64,000 nt of DNA from Tenericutes bacterium MO-XQ (GCA_002838185.1 CP017948.1:248001-312000), one strand, 5' to 3'; shown: positions 44,000-52,986, counted from the first letter of the stretch. Notes: generated by a model from the sequence alone, not told the origin. Translations and numbers: made by a program.

Positions 44000-45319
44000 A
44001 TGCATATGTTAAAAATTTATAATACACTTACTAATCAAATAGAAGCATTTAAACCACATCAAGATAAAAAGGTAAATATGTATGTCTGTGGCCCTACTGT
44101 TTATGGAGATATACATATTGGAAACGCAAGACCTGTTATCTTTTTTGATGTTGTAAAAAGATATCTAACCTATTTAGGATATAAAGTGAAGTTTGTTTCT
44201 AATATTACAGATGTTGACGACAAGATCATTGACAAAGCTAAACAACTCAAAGTTTCTGAAAAAGAAATCACAGATATGTATACCAAAAAATTTATGGATA
44301 TGACATTACTTTTAGGTAGTGTTGTTCCTGACGAACTCCCTAAAGCAACTGATTTTGTACCATCCATGATTGAATATATTGATGACTTGGTGAAATTAGG
44401 TGTTGCATATCAAACACCTAGTGGTGTCTACTTTAGAGTTAATAAAGTTGATGATTATGGTATCTTAAGTAAACAAAATCTTGAAGCATTAGATGAAGGT
44501 GTCCGTGTGGATCTTGATCAAGAAAAAGAAGATCCAAGAGACTTTAGTATTTGGAAAAATACTGAAGATGGACTGAATTATGATAGCCCATGGGGCAAAG
44601 GTAGACCTGGGTGGCATACAGAATGTGCTGTCATGAATCATGAAATATTTGGTCATGAGATTGATATTCATGGTGGCGGTTCAGATCTTAAATTCCCTCA
44701 TCATGAAAATGAGATTGCTCAAACAGTTGCTCATGATCATCATCATTTATCAAAATACTGGATGCATGTAGGAAGACTTGACGTAAACCAAGAAAAAATG
44801 AGTAAATCGTTAGGTAACATTACTTTAGTAAAAGATTTACTAGATGTCTATGATCCTTATGCATTTAGACTACTTACAGTCAATCACCATTATCGTCAAC
44901 CGATTAATTATAGTGAAGATTTAATGGTACAATTTGCTAAGGAATATGATAAAATAAAACGAACACTTAAAAAAGCATTTCTAATGCTTAATTTAGAACA
45001 TATAAAACTCAATGAAGTTGACCATGACATCATGACAACATTTGAAAACATCATGAATGATGATTTTAATATTCCTAATGTGATGACACTTATCTATGAT
45101 GTTTTAAAACAAATGAATAAAGAAAAAAATAACGAGCGCTTAGGAGTTTTATATAAGAGTGTTGAGAAAATTCTAGACATCTTAGGTATTATGCCGTTAT
45201 TTACGATTGAAGATGAAGTTTTAGTGATGTATCGTGATTGGGAACAAGCAAGAAATCAACGTGATTTCCAATTAGCAGATCATTTAAGAGATGAACTTAG
45301 TAAACGAGGATGGATGTAA
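44000..45319 (+). CDS. cysS: Cysteine-tRNA ligase
   Basis: Class I synthetase, 439 residues. Zinc/active-site CGPTVYGDIHIGNARP, HIGH = HIGN, GGGSDLKFPHHENE, KMSKS in QEKMSKSLGN. Start at ATG 44000 or 44006; GAGGAGG ends at 43995, so both are possible. First gene of a cluster ordered as in Bacillus (cysS-mrnC-rlmB-sigH-rpmG-secE-nusG). Confidence 0.96.
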   Translation: MHMLKIYNTLTNQIEAFKPHQDKKVNMYVCGPTVYGDIHIGNARPVIFFDVVKRYLTYLGYKVKFVSNITDVDDKIIDKAKQLKVSEKEITDMYTKKFMDMTLLLGSVVPDELPKATDFVPSMIEYIDDLVKLGVAYQTPSGVYFRVNKVDDYGILSKQNLEALDEGVRVDLDQEKEDPRDFSIWKNTEDGLNYDSPWGKGRPGWHTECAVMNHEIFGHEIDIHGGGSDLKFPHHENEIAQTVAHDHHHLSKYWMHVGRLDVNQEKMSKSLGNITLVKDLLDVYDPYAFRLLTVNHHYRQPINYSEDLMVQFAKEYDKIKRTLKKAFLMLNLEHIKLNEVDHDIMTTFENIMNDDFNIPNVMTLIYDVLKQMNKEKNNERLGVLYKSVEKILDILGIMPLFTIEDEVLVMYRDWEQARNQRDFQLADHLRDELSKRGWM

Positions 45320-45709
45320 TTGAACGGATTAACACTTGCCTATATTGGTGATGCTTATTATGAATTAAAAATTAGAGACTATTTGTTATCTAAAGGATTA
45401 ACAAATGTCAATCAACTTCATAAGCAAGCAATAAAATTCACTAAAGGTGAAGCACAATCGAACATCATGAATCATTTTATTGAAGAACAACTTTTAAGTG
45501 ATGATGAATTAACTTTATATAAAAGAGGTAGAAACCAAAGTGGTCCAGGTAGAAAAAACATTGATGCTAAAGTGTATCATCAAGCAACAGGGTTTGAATC
45601 ACTAATTGGTGGCCTATATTTAACAGATATAAAAAGATGCGATGAACTGATTACTAAAGCCATGATATATATTGAGGGCGGAGATTCCAATGGAAAAAAC
45701 AGTAGATAA
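45320..45709 (+). CDS. mrnC: Mini-ribonuclease III
   Basis: Matures the 3' and 5' ends of 23S rRNA in Firmicutes. 129 residues, one RNase III catalytic domain without the dsRNA-binding domain: LAYIGDAYYELKIRDYL, RGRNQSGPGRKNIDAKVYHQ, and TGFESLIGGLYL with the metal-binding Glu and Asp residues. TTG start directly after the cysS stop, with GAGGATGG upstream. Confidence 0.93.
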   Translation: MNGLTLAYIGDAYYELKIRDYLLSKGLTNVNQLHKQAIKFTKGEAQSNIMNHFIEEQLLSDDELTLYKRGRNQSGPGRKNIDAKVYHQATGFESLIGGLYLTDIKRCDELITKAMIYIEGGDSNGKNSR

Positions 45710-48347
45710 AAAACTAAATAAAAAGCAATCGCAAGACTTAGATGCTTTGCTTGATGATAAAAAGAAACAAAAAGGTCCCAAAACGGTGATTAAAGAAGAT
45801 TTAATCAAAATGAAAGGGGACCCTTTAGGACTTCATGTGCCATTAGACGATGAACCTAAAGAAAGTCTTAAAGTTGATGAAAAAATTAAAAGTAAAGATG
45901 AAATCGTTGTTGAAAGATATAATCCAGATGTAAACTTAGGATTAACTTTAGAAGAAGTCGAACTAAGACAAATGGCTGGACTTGCTAATATTAGTGATAC
46001 AGGTAGTTCAAAAAGTATTCCTAATATCATTTCTTCAAATATTATCACTTTCTTTAACTTTTTAAACTTCGGTATTGCTGGCTGGTTAATTTCTGTAGGT
46101 GCTAGTATCACGAACATCTTATTTATGGGTGTTATTACAGCGAATATCACGATCGGTATCATTCAAGAAATTAGAGCGAAAAAAACCATTGATAAACTTT
46201 CATTATTATCAGCACCAACCGCTATTGTCATTAGAGATAGTGATGATGTAGAAATTGGTGTATCTGATGTTGTTATTGATGATATCTTATTCTTAAGTTC
46301 TGGTAAGCAAATCCCTGCAGATGCTGTGGTTAGAGATGGAACGTTAGAAGTTAATGAATCATTATTAACTGGTGAATCTGATCCAATCATCAAGCATAAG
46401 GGAGATACGCTTTATTCAGGATCTTATGTGATCTCTGGATCATGCCATGCTCAAGTGACTGCAGTTGGTAAAGATATTTATATTCAAAAATTAACATCAC
46501 AAGCTAAAAAATATAAAAAACCTGAATCTGATCTTCTAGGTTCATTAAAAATTATTATTCGTACAGTTGGGGCTTTAATATTACCGCTTGCTGCTACACT
46601 ATTCTATTTGATGTGGTCACAAGTTGATTGGGCACCAGGCATTACATTTACTGAACAAATTACAAGTGTTGAGTATCAACAAATTGTTATTAAGACCGCT
46701 GGTGCGATGATTGGGATGATTCCTTCAGGATTATTCTTATTAACATCCATGGCACTTGCTGTTGGGGTTATTAGACTCGCACAAAACAATACACTTGTTC
46801 AAGAATTATATTGTATCGAAATGCTTGCAAGAGTTGATACATTATGTCTTGATAAAACAGGAACTATCACTGATGGTACAATGACAGTTAAAAGTATTAT
46901 CGAATATAAAAATGATACAAGTCTTACTTTAAAAAATGTTGTTTCAGCAATGATCAATGCTCAAAATGATACGAATTTGACAACTGAAGCATTAAAAGAA
47001 CGTTTTGGTACTGCTAAACGTTATCGATTTAAAGATTTAATTCCATTTTCAAGTTCAAGAAAATATAGTGCAGTTCAATTTGACCGTTATGGTACGTTTG
47101 CGATTGGTGCACCTGAATTTGTCGTTAAAGAAAACTTTAATAATATCGCATCTGATGTTGATAAACAATCAGGTGAAGGATATCGTGTATTAGTTGTTGC
47201 TCATAGTCAAGAAGATATTGTAGATAATAAGATACCTGCAAAAATGAAACCTATTGCACTCATTATGATTGAAGATACAATTAGACCTGATGCGATTGAA
47301 ACCATTGAATACTTTAGATCTCATAATGTAGATGTTAAAGTTATTTCAGGTGATAATCCACAAACAGTATCTCGTATTTCTCAAAGAGCAAATATTGAAA
47401 ATGCTGATAAGTTCATATCTTTAGAAGGTATGCACGATAAAGAGGTTGTAAGAGCAGCTGCAAGATATACAGTCTTTGGACGTGTATCTCCGCATCAAAA
47501 GAAACTGCTCATTGAATCACTTAAAAACAACGGTCGTACAGTCGCAATGACTGGTGATGGTGTTAATGACATCTTAGCATTAAAAGAAGCAGATACATCG
47601 ATTGCGATGGCTTCAGGTAGTGAAGCAGCAAGAAATGTTTCGCATCTTGTGCTTTTAGATTCAAACTTCTCATCAATGCCTAAAGTTGTTAGTGAAGGTA
47701 GAAGAGTTATCAATAACGTTCAAAGAGTATCAACATTATTCTTAACAAAAACGATATTCTCATTCTTACTTGCGATTGTCGCAATCGTAAGATCAGGATA
47801 CTATCCAATCAGTCCATCACAACTTGTGTTAATCGATTATCTAGTGATTGGTATTCCTTCATTCTTCTTAGCATTAGAACCTAACAATAAACAAGTTAAA
47901 GGTAAGTTCTTGCTTAATATCATAAAAGCAGCTTTACCTGGGGCACTTGTTGTTATGATTAATAGTTTGATTATTTTTGGATTCGAACATGCACTGAATA
48001 TGGATGCGATTGTCATGTCAACATTAATTGTGATTTCTGCGACAGTAACATCACTTACAGTGCTTTACCGTGTATCAACACCATTTAATAAGATGAGAAG
48101 AACATTATTCTTCTTAATGGTCAGTATATTCTTATTCTTAGTCTTGTTAACACCACACTTCTTTGATTTCGCACCATTCTTTAAACAAGATATTATGTTT
48201 GCTGCACCACTGACTGTCCCACAAATCTTATTACTTATTGTTTTAGCACAAGCAACATTCCCACTGATGTATGTATTAACTAATATGTATGGATGGGTAA
48301 AAACGTTTGTTAAAACAATTATTAACAAATTAGCTGATATGCAATAA
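45690..48347 (+). CDS. Cation-translocating P-type ATPase
   Basis: 885 residues. Start at ATG 45690 (GGCGGAG upstream), overlapping mrnC by 20 bp. A charged N-terminal extension of about 100 residues (Lys/Asp rich) precedes the first membrane segment. Actuator motif LLTGESDP, phosphorylation site Asp388 in LCLDKTGTITDG, hinge TGDGVNDILALKEADTSIAM. The M4 motif is MIPSGLFLLTS rather than the PEGL of Ca/Mg pumps, and no N-terminal heavy-metal CxxC is present; it resembles the CtpE-type group. The ion is uncertain. It is an insertion in the otherwise conserved mrnC-rlmB pair. Confidence 0.88.
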   Translation: MEKTVDKKLNKKQSQDLDALLDDKKKQKGPKTVIKEDLIKMKGDPLGLHVPLDDEPKESLKVDEKIKSKDEIVVERYNPDVNLGLTLEEVELRQMAGLANISDTGSSKSIPNIISSNIITFFNFLNFGIAGWLISVGASITNILFMGVITANITIGIIQEIRAKKTIDKLSLLSAPTAIVIRDSDDVEIGVSDVVIDDILFLSSGKQIPADAVVRDGTLEVNESLLTGESDPIIKHKGDTLYSGSYVISGSCHAQVTAVGKDIYIQKLTSQAKKYKKPESDLLGSLKIIIRTVGALILPLAATLFYLMWSQVDWAPGITFTEQITSVEYQQIVIKTAGAMIGMIPSGLFLLTSMALAVGVIRLAQNNTLVQELYCIEMLARVDTLCLDKTGTITDGTMTVKSIIEYKNDTSLTLKNVVSAMINAQNDTNLTTEALKERFGTAKRYRFKDLIPFSSSRKYSAVQFDRYGTFAIGAPEFVVKENFNNIASDVDKQSGEGYRVLVVAHSQEDIVDNKIPAKMKPIALIMIEDTIRPDAIETIEYFRSHNVDVKVISGDNPQTVSRISQRANIENADKFISLEGMHDKEVVRAAARYTVFGRVSPHQKKLLIESLKNNGRTVAMTGDGVNDILALKEADTSIAMASGSEAARNVSHLVLLDSNFSSMPKVVSEGRRVINNVQRVSTLFLTKTIFSFLLAIVAIVRSGYYPISPSQLVLIDYLVIGIPSFFLALEPNNKQVKGKFLLNIIKAALPGALVVMINSLIIFGFEHALNMDAIVMSTLIVISATVTSLTVLYRVSTPFNKMRRTLFFLMVSIFLFLVLLTPHFFDFAPFFKQDIMFAAPLTVPQILLLIVLAQATFPLMYVLTNMYGWVKTFVKTIINKLADMQ

Positions 48348-48348
48348 A

Positions 48349-48371
48349 AAAAGGTGCATTTCGCGCCTTTT
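48349..48371 (+). terminator. Rho-independent terminator after the P-type ATPase gene
   Basis: Stem AAAAGGTGC/GCGCCTTTT (one G-T pair), 5-base loop, short T-run. Confidence 0.75.
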
Positions 48372-48443
48372 CATTCCCGTTTTTTCAAAGATTTAACGGC
48401 TTATCAAATCTTTTGACACCATAATAACCCTGGAGGGATCAAG

Positions 48444-49136
48444 ATGATTGTATATGGAAAAAATGTAATCAAAGAAGCTGTTTTTTCTTCAAGACCAATT
48501 TTTAATCTTTATATTGATCAAAAATTTAGCGACTATAAGTTTTTAACATTTTTAGAAGATAAAGGTATTAGATATGAAAAGGTATCTAAAGAAAAATTAT
48601 CTCAACTAGCAGGAAGTTCAGTCCATCAAGGAATCGTTGCGAATGTTAAAGATTATGAAACTTATGAGCTTAAAGATATTTTAGATCAAGAACAAAGACA
48701 AAGATTTATCATCCTAGATGGTATTGAAGATCCTCATAATTTAGGCGCAATCATGAGAACAGCTGAAGCAACTAACCTAACAGGGATTATCATGAGCAAA
48801 AAAGGACAAGTACCTTTAAATCAGACAGTAGCAAAAGTTTCATCAGGTGCAATTGAACACGTGAAAGTCATATTGGTATCTAATATCAACCAAGCCATTG
48901 AGATTTTAAAAGAACATCGTGTGCTTGTTGTGGGTACTGATGGCAATACAGATCAAACATATGATGACATACCAAAAGATGTATCGATAGCTGTTGTTAT
49001 GGGTAATGAGGGTGCTGGCATGAGACCACTTGTCAAAAAACATTGTGACATGCTTGTTAAAATTCCAATGTATGGGAAAATAAATTCCTTAAATGTCAGT
49101 GTTGCAGCCGCACTGATGATGTATAAGATATTATAA
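48444..49136 (+). CDS. rlmB: 23S rRNA (guanosine-2'-O)-methyltransferase RlmB/TrmH family
   Basis: SPOUT methyltransferase, 230 residues. N-terminal substrate-binding domain (MIVYGKNVIKEAV), SPOUT motifs: DPHNLGAIMRTAEA (catalytic Arg), VVMGNEGAG, KINSLNVSVAAALM. CTGGAGG upstream of the ATG. Stands between mrnC and the sigma gene as in Bacillus; yacP is missing. Confidence 0.93.
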   Translation: MIVYGKNVIKEAVFSSRPIFNLYIDQKFSDYKFLTFLEDKGIRYEKVSKEKLSQLAGSSVHQGIVANVKDYETYELKDILDQEQRQRFIILDGIEDPHNLGAIMRTAEATNLTGIIMSKKGQVPLNQTVAKVSSGAIEHVKVILVSNINQAIEILKEHRVLVVGTDGNTDQTYDDIPKDVSIAVVMGNEGAGMRPLVKKHCDMLVKIPMYGKINSLNVSVAAALMMYKIL

Positions 49137-49140
49137 GCTT

Positions 49141-49656
49141 ATGCAATACAAAATCATGAACGATTATGAGCTTGTGTATTTAATCAAGTCACAAGCCGAC
49201 ACAATCGCTTTTGATTTCCTCTTTCAAAAATATCATAAACTAATTTGGAAATATGTGCATTTAATGCATATTGACCAAAAAGAACATGATGACTTTTATC
49301 AAGAAGGCATTCAAGTTTTATATAAAGCTGCGATGACTTTTGATGAATCTAAAAATAAGACGTTCACAAGATATTTTGAGTTAATTCTAAAAAGACATTT
49401 TTATGCTTTAATTTCAAAATTACCAAAGTATCAATTATATGAAGATTCAAATTTTATGGAATGTTTTGCTTATCATGAACCAGAAACTTATGATGAAGTT
49501 ACTGATTTATGCTCAGAATTTGAGAAAGATATCTTCCAATATTATTTTATTGAAAAACAAGCCGTAAAAAGGATATCTAAACAGATGTCATGTGAGCCAA
49601 AAAAAATATATAATGCGATTTTTCGTATCAAAGAAAAATATAAAAATATGATATAA
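49141..49656 (+). CDS. sigH: Sigma-70 family factor in the sigH position (SigH-like)
   Basis: 171 residues. Region 2 is recognisable (FLFQKYHKLIWKYVHLMHID, then FYQEGIQVLYKAAMTFDESK), and a short region 4 helix-turn-helix (FEKDIFQYYFIEKQAVKRIS, then KQMSCEPKKIYNAIFRIKEK). Position between rlmB and rpmG-secE-nusG equals that of B. subtilis sigH. The sequence has diverged a lot and the organism should not sporulate, so the regulon is unknown. ATG 49141 has no good ribosome site; ATG 49156 (MNDYELVYL) is an alternative. Confidence 0.82.
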   Translation: MQYKIMNDYELVYLIKSQADTIAFDFLFQKYHKLIWKYVHLMHIDQKEHDDFYQEGIQVLYKAAMTFDESKNKTFTRYFELILKRHFYALISKLPKYQLYEDSNFMECFAYHEPETYDEVTDLCSEFEKDIFQYYFIEKQAVKRISKQMSCEPKKIYNAIFRIKEKYKNMI

Positions 49657-49668
49657 TAAATAATAGTG

Positions 49669-49697
49669 TTGACTAAGTCATTTATAAGTGTTAAAAT
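49669..49697 (+). promoter_or_regulatory. Promoter of rpmG-secE-nusG
   Basis: TTGACT at 49669-49674, 17-bp spacer, TAAAAT at 49692-49697. Confidence 0.75.
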
Positions 49698-49715
49698 ACA
49701 CTTGCTATAAATGAC
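49677..49715. repeat. 39-bp near-palindrome over the rpmG promoter
   Basis: Outer arms GTCATTTATA and TATAAATGAC (10/10), inner arms AGTGT and ACACT, centre TAAAAT which is the -10 element; three extra bases (TGC) on the right. Operator or, if transcribed from upstream, an RNA hairpin. Confidence 0.75.
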
Positions 49716-49734
49716 CACAAGGAGTGGTTTTTTA

Positions 49735-49884
49735 ATGCGTGAAAAAATTATATTAGTGTGCTCTGAATGCTTGAGCAGAAACTATACATCGACAAAAAAT
49801 AAGCAAACTCAAAAAGAGCGAATTGAAATCAAAAAATTTTGTCCAAGATGTAATAAGCATACACTACATAAGGAAAGTAAATAG
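49735..49884 (+). CDS. rpmG: 50S ribosomal protein L33
   Basis: 49 residues; zinc ribbon kept (Cys9-x2-Cys12 in [12 protein letters not shown] and Cys-x2-Cys in [11 protein letters not shown]). ACAAGGAGTGG upstream of the ATG. Too short for many ORF callers but the family pattern and position before secE are clear. Confidence 0.93.
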   Translation: MREKIILVCSECLSRNYTSTKNKQTQKERIEIKKFCPRCNKHTLHKESK

Positions 49885-49893
49885 GAGGCTTAT

Positions 49894-50313
49894 ATGGCAA
49901 TCAAACAAAAAAGTGAAGAACAAAAAAGTAAATTAATAGAAGTTCTAACAACAGAATATAAATGGGAGAATTTATTACTAGGTGTACTAGCAACGATTTC
50001 AGCTGCATTAGCTTTAATGATCATCAGTGGAAATACACTTTTACAAATTAGAGAAGATTTCCCAATTTTAGGTGAAGGCAATAATGGATTAATCTTTGCA
50101 TGGGTTTTATTTGTTATTTCATTATTTGGTTTAGCACTTGTTATTTACCCATTCTTTATTCCTGCATTACCTGAACTAAAGAAAATCACATGGCCAAGAT
50201 GGCCAAAATTCTTGGACAATGCAGTCAGAGTTTTAATCTTCTTATTCATTTTAACTGGCGTTATTCTTTTATATAATATCTTGATTATCCGCTTATTAGG
50301 TGGGATTCTATGA
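49894..50313 (+). CDS. secE: Preprotein translocase subunit SecE, three-TM form
   Basis: Part of the SecYEG channel. 139 residues. The C-terminal third is typical SecE: LPELKKITWPRWPKFLDNAV and a final membrane helix. Before it are two additional hydrophobic segments (about 27-47 and 68-92), so the protein has three membrane spans, like E. coli SecE and unlike the usual single-span ~60-residue SecE of Firmicutes. AGGAGG before the ATG; overlaps nusG by 4 bp. Confidence 0.9.
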   Translation: MAIKQKSEEQKSKLIEVLTTEYKWENLLLGVLATISAALALMIISGNTLLQIREDFPILGEGNNGLIFAWVLFVISLFGLALVIYPFFIPALPELKKITWPRWPKFLDNAVRVLIFLFILTGVILLYNILIIRLLGGIL

Positions 50314-50849
50314 GTCAAAAGGTCAGATGGTACATTATTCAAACCTATTCAGGTTATGAAAATGCCGTCAAACTTGACTTAGAACGACGTGTAGAAAGTA
50401 TGGGTATGAGCGATTATATCTTTAGAATCGTTGTACCTGAAGAAACAGTTATAGAAAAGAAAGCTGACGGAAAAGAAAAAGAAAAAGTTAAACAACTATT
50501 TCCAGGATATGTTTTTGTAGAAATGATCGTTACTGATGAATCATGGTTCGTCGTAAGAAATACACCAAGAGTTACAGGATTCTTAGGATCATCAGGTGGA
50601 GGAACAAAACCTGTTCCACTTCAACCAGATGAAATTAATCAAATCTTACTTAAGGTTGGTATTATTCAAAAACCTACATATGATCATTTGATTGGAAAGA
50701 AAGTTGAGATTATTGCTGGCGCATATGTTGGATTAAAAGGTGAAGTTGAATCAGTTGATAACGATCAAGAAAAAGTGGTTGTTGATATCGACTTATTTGG
50801 TAGAGCTACACCAACTGAATTGGACGCAAACGAAGTTAAAGAAATATAA
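50310..50849 (+). CDS. nusG: Transcription termination/antitermination protein NusG
   Basis: 179 residues. NGN domain (WYIIQTYSGYENAVKLDLER, LFPGYVFVEM, FVVRNTPRVTGFLG) and a C-terminal KOW domain (VEIIAGAYVGLKGEVESVD). ATG overlaps the secE stop. Confidence 0.96.
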   Translation: MSQKVRWYIIQTYSGYENAVKLDLERRVESMGMSDYIFRIVVPEETVIEKKADGKEKEKVKQLFPGYVFVEMIVTDESWFVVRNTPRVTGFLGSSGGGTKPVPLQPDEINQILLKVGIIQKPTYDHLIGKKVEIIAGAYVGLKGEVESVDNDQEKVVVDIDLFGRATPTELDANEVKEI

Positions 50850-50850
50850 A

Positions 50851-50874
50851 AAAAAGCCGAAAGGCTTTTTTATT
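50851..50874. terminator. Terminator shared by nusG and the convergent VOC gene
   Basis: Stem AAAAAGCC/GGCTTTTT with GAAA tetraloop; T-run on the plus strand and A-run on the left for the minus strand. Confidence 0.88.
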
Positions 50875-51697
50875 TTTCTGTCATGATTTTTATGCTTTGA
50901 CCCAGTGGATCAATAAGTTGATCTACATCTAAGTTTTTAGTCTTTAATTTTTCCAAAAGTTGATCATACTGATGCTTAGGAACAAATAGTGTATATGCTT
51001 TTAATCCAGGTTCATGAGCTTTTCGATTTCTTGAATGTCTTAGCCAAGTATTTAGACCTAAATGATGATGATATCCTTGATCTGAGATAAACAGTGCAGA
51101 ATTCATAAATAACTGAGTTTCTTTAAAGCCTAAAAGATCAACAAAGAAATCTTTTGCTTCATCAAGAGATGGGACATAAAAATGGAGATGTCCAATCACA
51201 GTTTTTTGATTAATTTGATAAGCTGAATCAGTGTTTAAATGCTTCATTATATCAGCTATTGGATATCCTTTTGTAAACATAGATATTTTTCCGTTTTCTC
51301 TTGGCCAAAGAGATTCGTCTTTATCAACATATATCTCTATACCATTTCCATCAGGATCATTTAAATAAATGGCAATACTTACACCGTGATCTGTTAATCC
51401 AGAAGTTGGATATTGATGTCTAATCAATTGATTGATTGTGTTAGCTAATGCTGCTCTAGAAGGCAAAAGGAAAGCAACATGATATAAACCATAAACATCC
51501 ACATCTTTTTTGGCATTTGGATCTTCAATAAGTTTAACAAGCGGTTTTTCGTCAACGAAGAGTATAGCTTTCCTATCCTCTATTTGATATTTAAATCCTA
51601 ATATGCCGTGATAAAAATCAAGTGATGTTTCTAAATTGTTTACAATCAATGTGATATCTTCAAAATGCATGGTTTGGTTATTGTGATAATTATTCAT
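50870..51697 (-). CDS. VOC (glyoxalase/dioxygenase fold) family protein, CatE-like
   Basis: 275 residues from the ATG at 51697 (AGTAGG 7 bases upstream; further ATGs at 51703 and 51715). Two vicinal-oxygen-chelate domains in tandem: first begins HFEDITLIVNNLETSLDFYH with GNGIEIYVD (metal-ligand Glu), second begins IGHLHFYVPSLDEAKDFFVD. Architecture equals B. subtilis CatE (catechol 2,3-dioxygenase-like). The reaction here is not known. Located between nusG and rplK, where Bacillus has nothing. Confidence 0.84.
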   Translation of the reverse strand: MNNYHNNQTMHFEDITLIVNNLETSLDFYHGILGFKYQIEDRKAILFVDEKPLVKLIEDPNAKKDVDVYGLYHVAFLLPSRAALANTINQLIRHQYPTSGLTDHGVSIAIYLNDPDGNGIEIYVDKDESLWPRENGKISMFTKGYPIADIMKHLNTDSAYQINQKTVIGHLHFYVPSLDEAKDFFVDLLGFKETQLFMNSALFISDQGYHHHLGLNTWLRHSRNRKAHEPGLKAYTLFVPKHQYDQLLEKLKTKNLDVDQLIDPLGQSIKIMTEK

Positions 51698-51849
51698 AGT
51701 CATACCTACTTTCATATAAAGTTTATCACGAAGTTAATCTTAAATGTTGTAAAACACATAATAGTTAAAAAAATTAAAAAATTTAAGCAAATCCCCTTTT
51801 CTTTTAAAAAATATTTGTTATAATATCCAAGTGAGATGGAGGTAATATG

Positions 51850-52551
51850 ATGAAAATAGAAATTTGGTCAGACTTTGCTTGTCCTTTCTGTTATATTGGA
51901 AAAACAAGATTTGAACAAGCACTAGAAAAATTTGAACACAAGAAAGATGTAGAAGTGATTTATAAAGCTTATCAACTAAATCCTTATGCACCAAAAACAA
52001 TGGAAGGATCAGCTTATGAGGCTTTTGCTAAAGGACATAACATGACAGTAAGTCAAGCAAAAGATAGATTTAAGATGTTTGAACAAAACGCAAAATCTGT
52101 TGGCTTAACTTATAATTACGACATCATTCAAATGACAAATACATTTGATGCGCATCGTTTAGCAAAATATGCAAACACAAAAGGATTAGAAGAAAAACTA
52201 ACATCAAGACTCATGAAAGCATACTTTACTGATGGAAAAAACTTAAGTGATATCAACACTTTAGTTGAACTTGCTAAAGAAGTTGGTTTAGATGAAAATG
52301 AAGCAAGAAAAATTTTAGAAGAAAATACATATGCTGATGAAGTTAATGCACAAATCACAGAAGCAAGACAAGTTGGTGTTCAAGGTGTACCATTCTTTGT
52401 AATCAATAGAAAATATGGTGTATCAGGTGCACAACAAACTGAATATTTCTATCAGGCTTTAAAACAAATTTGGCTTGAAGATAACCCAGTTAAAACACTT
52501 GGTGGTCAAGATGATGACGCATCATGTGGAGATGAAGGATGTAGTTTCTAA
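51850..52551 (+). CDS. DsbA family oxidoreductase (FrnE-like)
   Basis: 233 residues from the ATG at 51850 (GGAGG 7 bases upstream; ATG 51847 also possible). Thioredoxin fold with Cys-Pro-Phe-Cys in DFACPFCYIGKTRFE, long helical insert, cis-Pro in GVQGVPFFVINRKYGVSGAQ. The C-terminal tail has two more cysteines (ASCGDEGCSF), a possible second redox or metal site as in FrnE. No signal peptide, so cytosolic. Promoter TATAAT at 51819-51824. Confidence 0.88.
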   Translation: MKIEIWSDFACPFCYIGKTRFEQALEKFEHKKDVEVIYKAYQLNPYAPKTMEGSAYEAFAKGHNMTVSQAKDRFKMFEQNAKSVGLTYNYDIIQMTNTFDAHRLAKYANTKGLEEKLTSRLMKAYFTDGKNLSDINTLVELAKEVGLDENEARKILEENTYADEVNAQITEARQVGVQGVPFFVINRKYGVSGAQQTEYFYQALKQIWLEDNPVKTLGGQDDDASCGDEGCSF

Positions 52552-52567
52552 GCTACATCTTTTTTTA
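52538..52567 (+). terminator. Rho-independent terminator overlapping the gene's 3' end
   Basis: Stem GATGTAG/CTACATC with 8-base loop that includes the stop codon, then seven T. Confidence 0.8.
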
Positions 52568-52583
52568 TACATCTCATTCGTGC

Positions 52584-52589
52584 TATAAT
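52584..52589 (+). promoter_or_regulatory. -10 element (TATAAT) of the yccF-like gene
   Basis: TATAAT 24 bases before the TTG start at 52613. Confidence 0.5.
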
Positions 52590-52612
52590 ATCTCTAAGAA
52601 AGAAGGGATAAC

Positions 52613-52969
52613 TTGAGATTATTAGGTAATATTATTTGGTTTCTTTTTGGGGGATTTATCGCTAGTATATTATGGGTTATTTTAGGTATTTTATTAGCGG
52701 TTACCATTATTGGTATCCCATTTGCTAGTCAATGCTTTAAATTTGCTGAACTGGTCTTAACGCCTTTTGGAAAAGATACAGAACTTAACATAGATAAACA
52801 TCCGATTGCAAACATATTATGGGCTATTCTTATCGGTTGGGAAATGGCAATTGGTTATGTCACAATAGCAGCATTTTTTGCAATCACAATCATCGGTATT
52901 CCGTTTGCTTTACAATGGATAAAACTCGCTAAATTAGCACTGTTTCCATTTGGAGCAAAAATTAAATAA
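52613..52969 (+). CDS. yccF: YccF domain membrane protein
   Basis: 118 residues, TTG start behind AAGGGA. Two copies of the YccF motif: ITIIGIPFASQCFKFAELVLTPFG form early and TIIGIPFALQWIKLAKLAL late, each after hydrophobic helices. Function unknown. No terminator seen before the rplK promoter. Confidence 0.87.
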   Translation: MRLLGNIIWFLFGGFIASILWVILGILLAVTIIGIPFASQCFKFAELVLTPFGKDTELNIDKHPIANILWAILIGWEMAIGYVTIAAFFAITIIGIPFALQWIKLAKLALFPFGAKIK

Positions 52970-52986
52970 TTAAAGACAGTTTTTTG

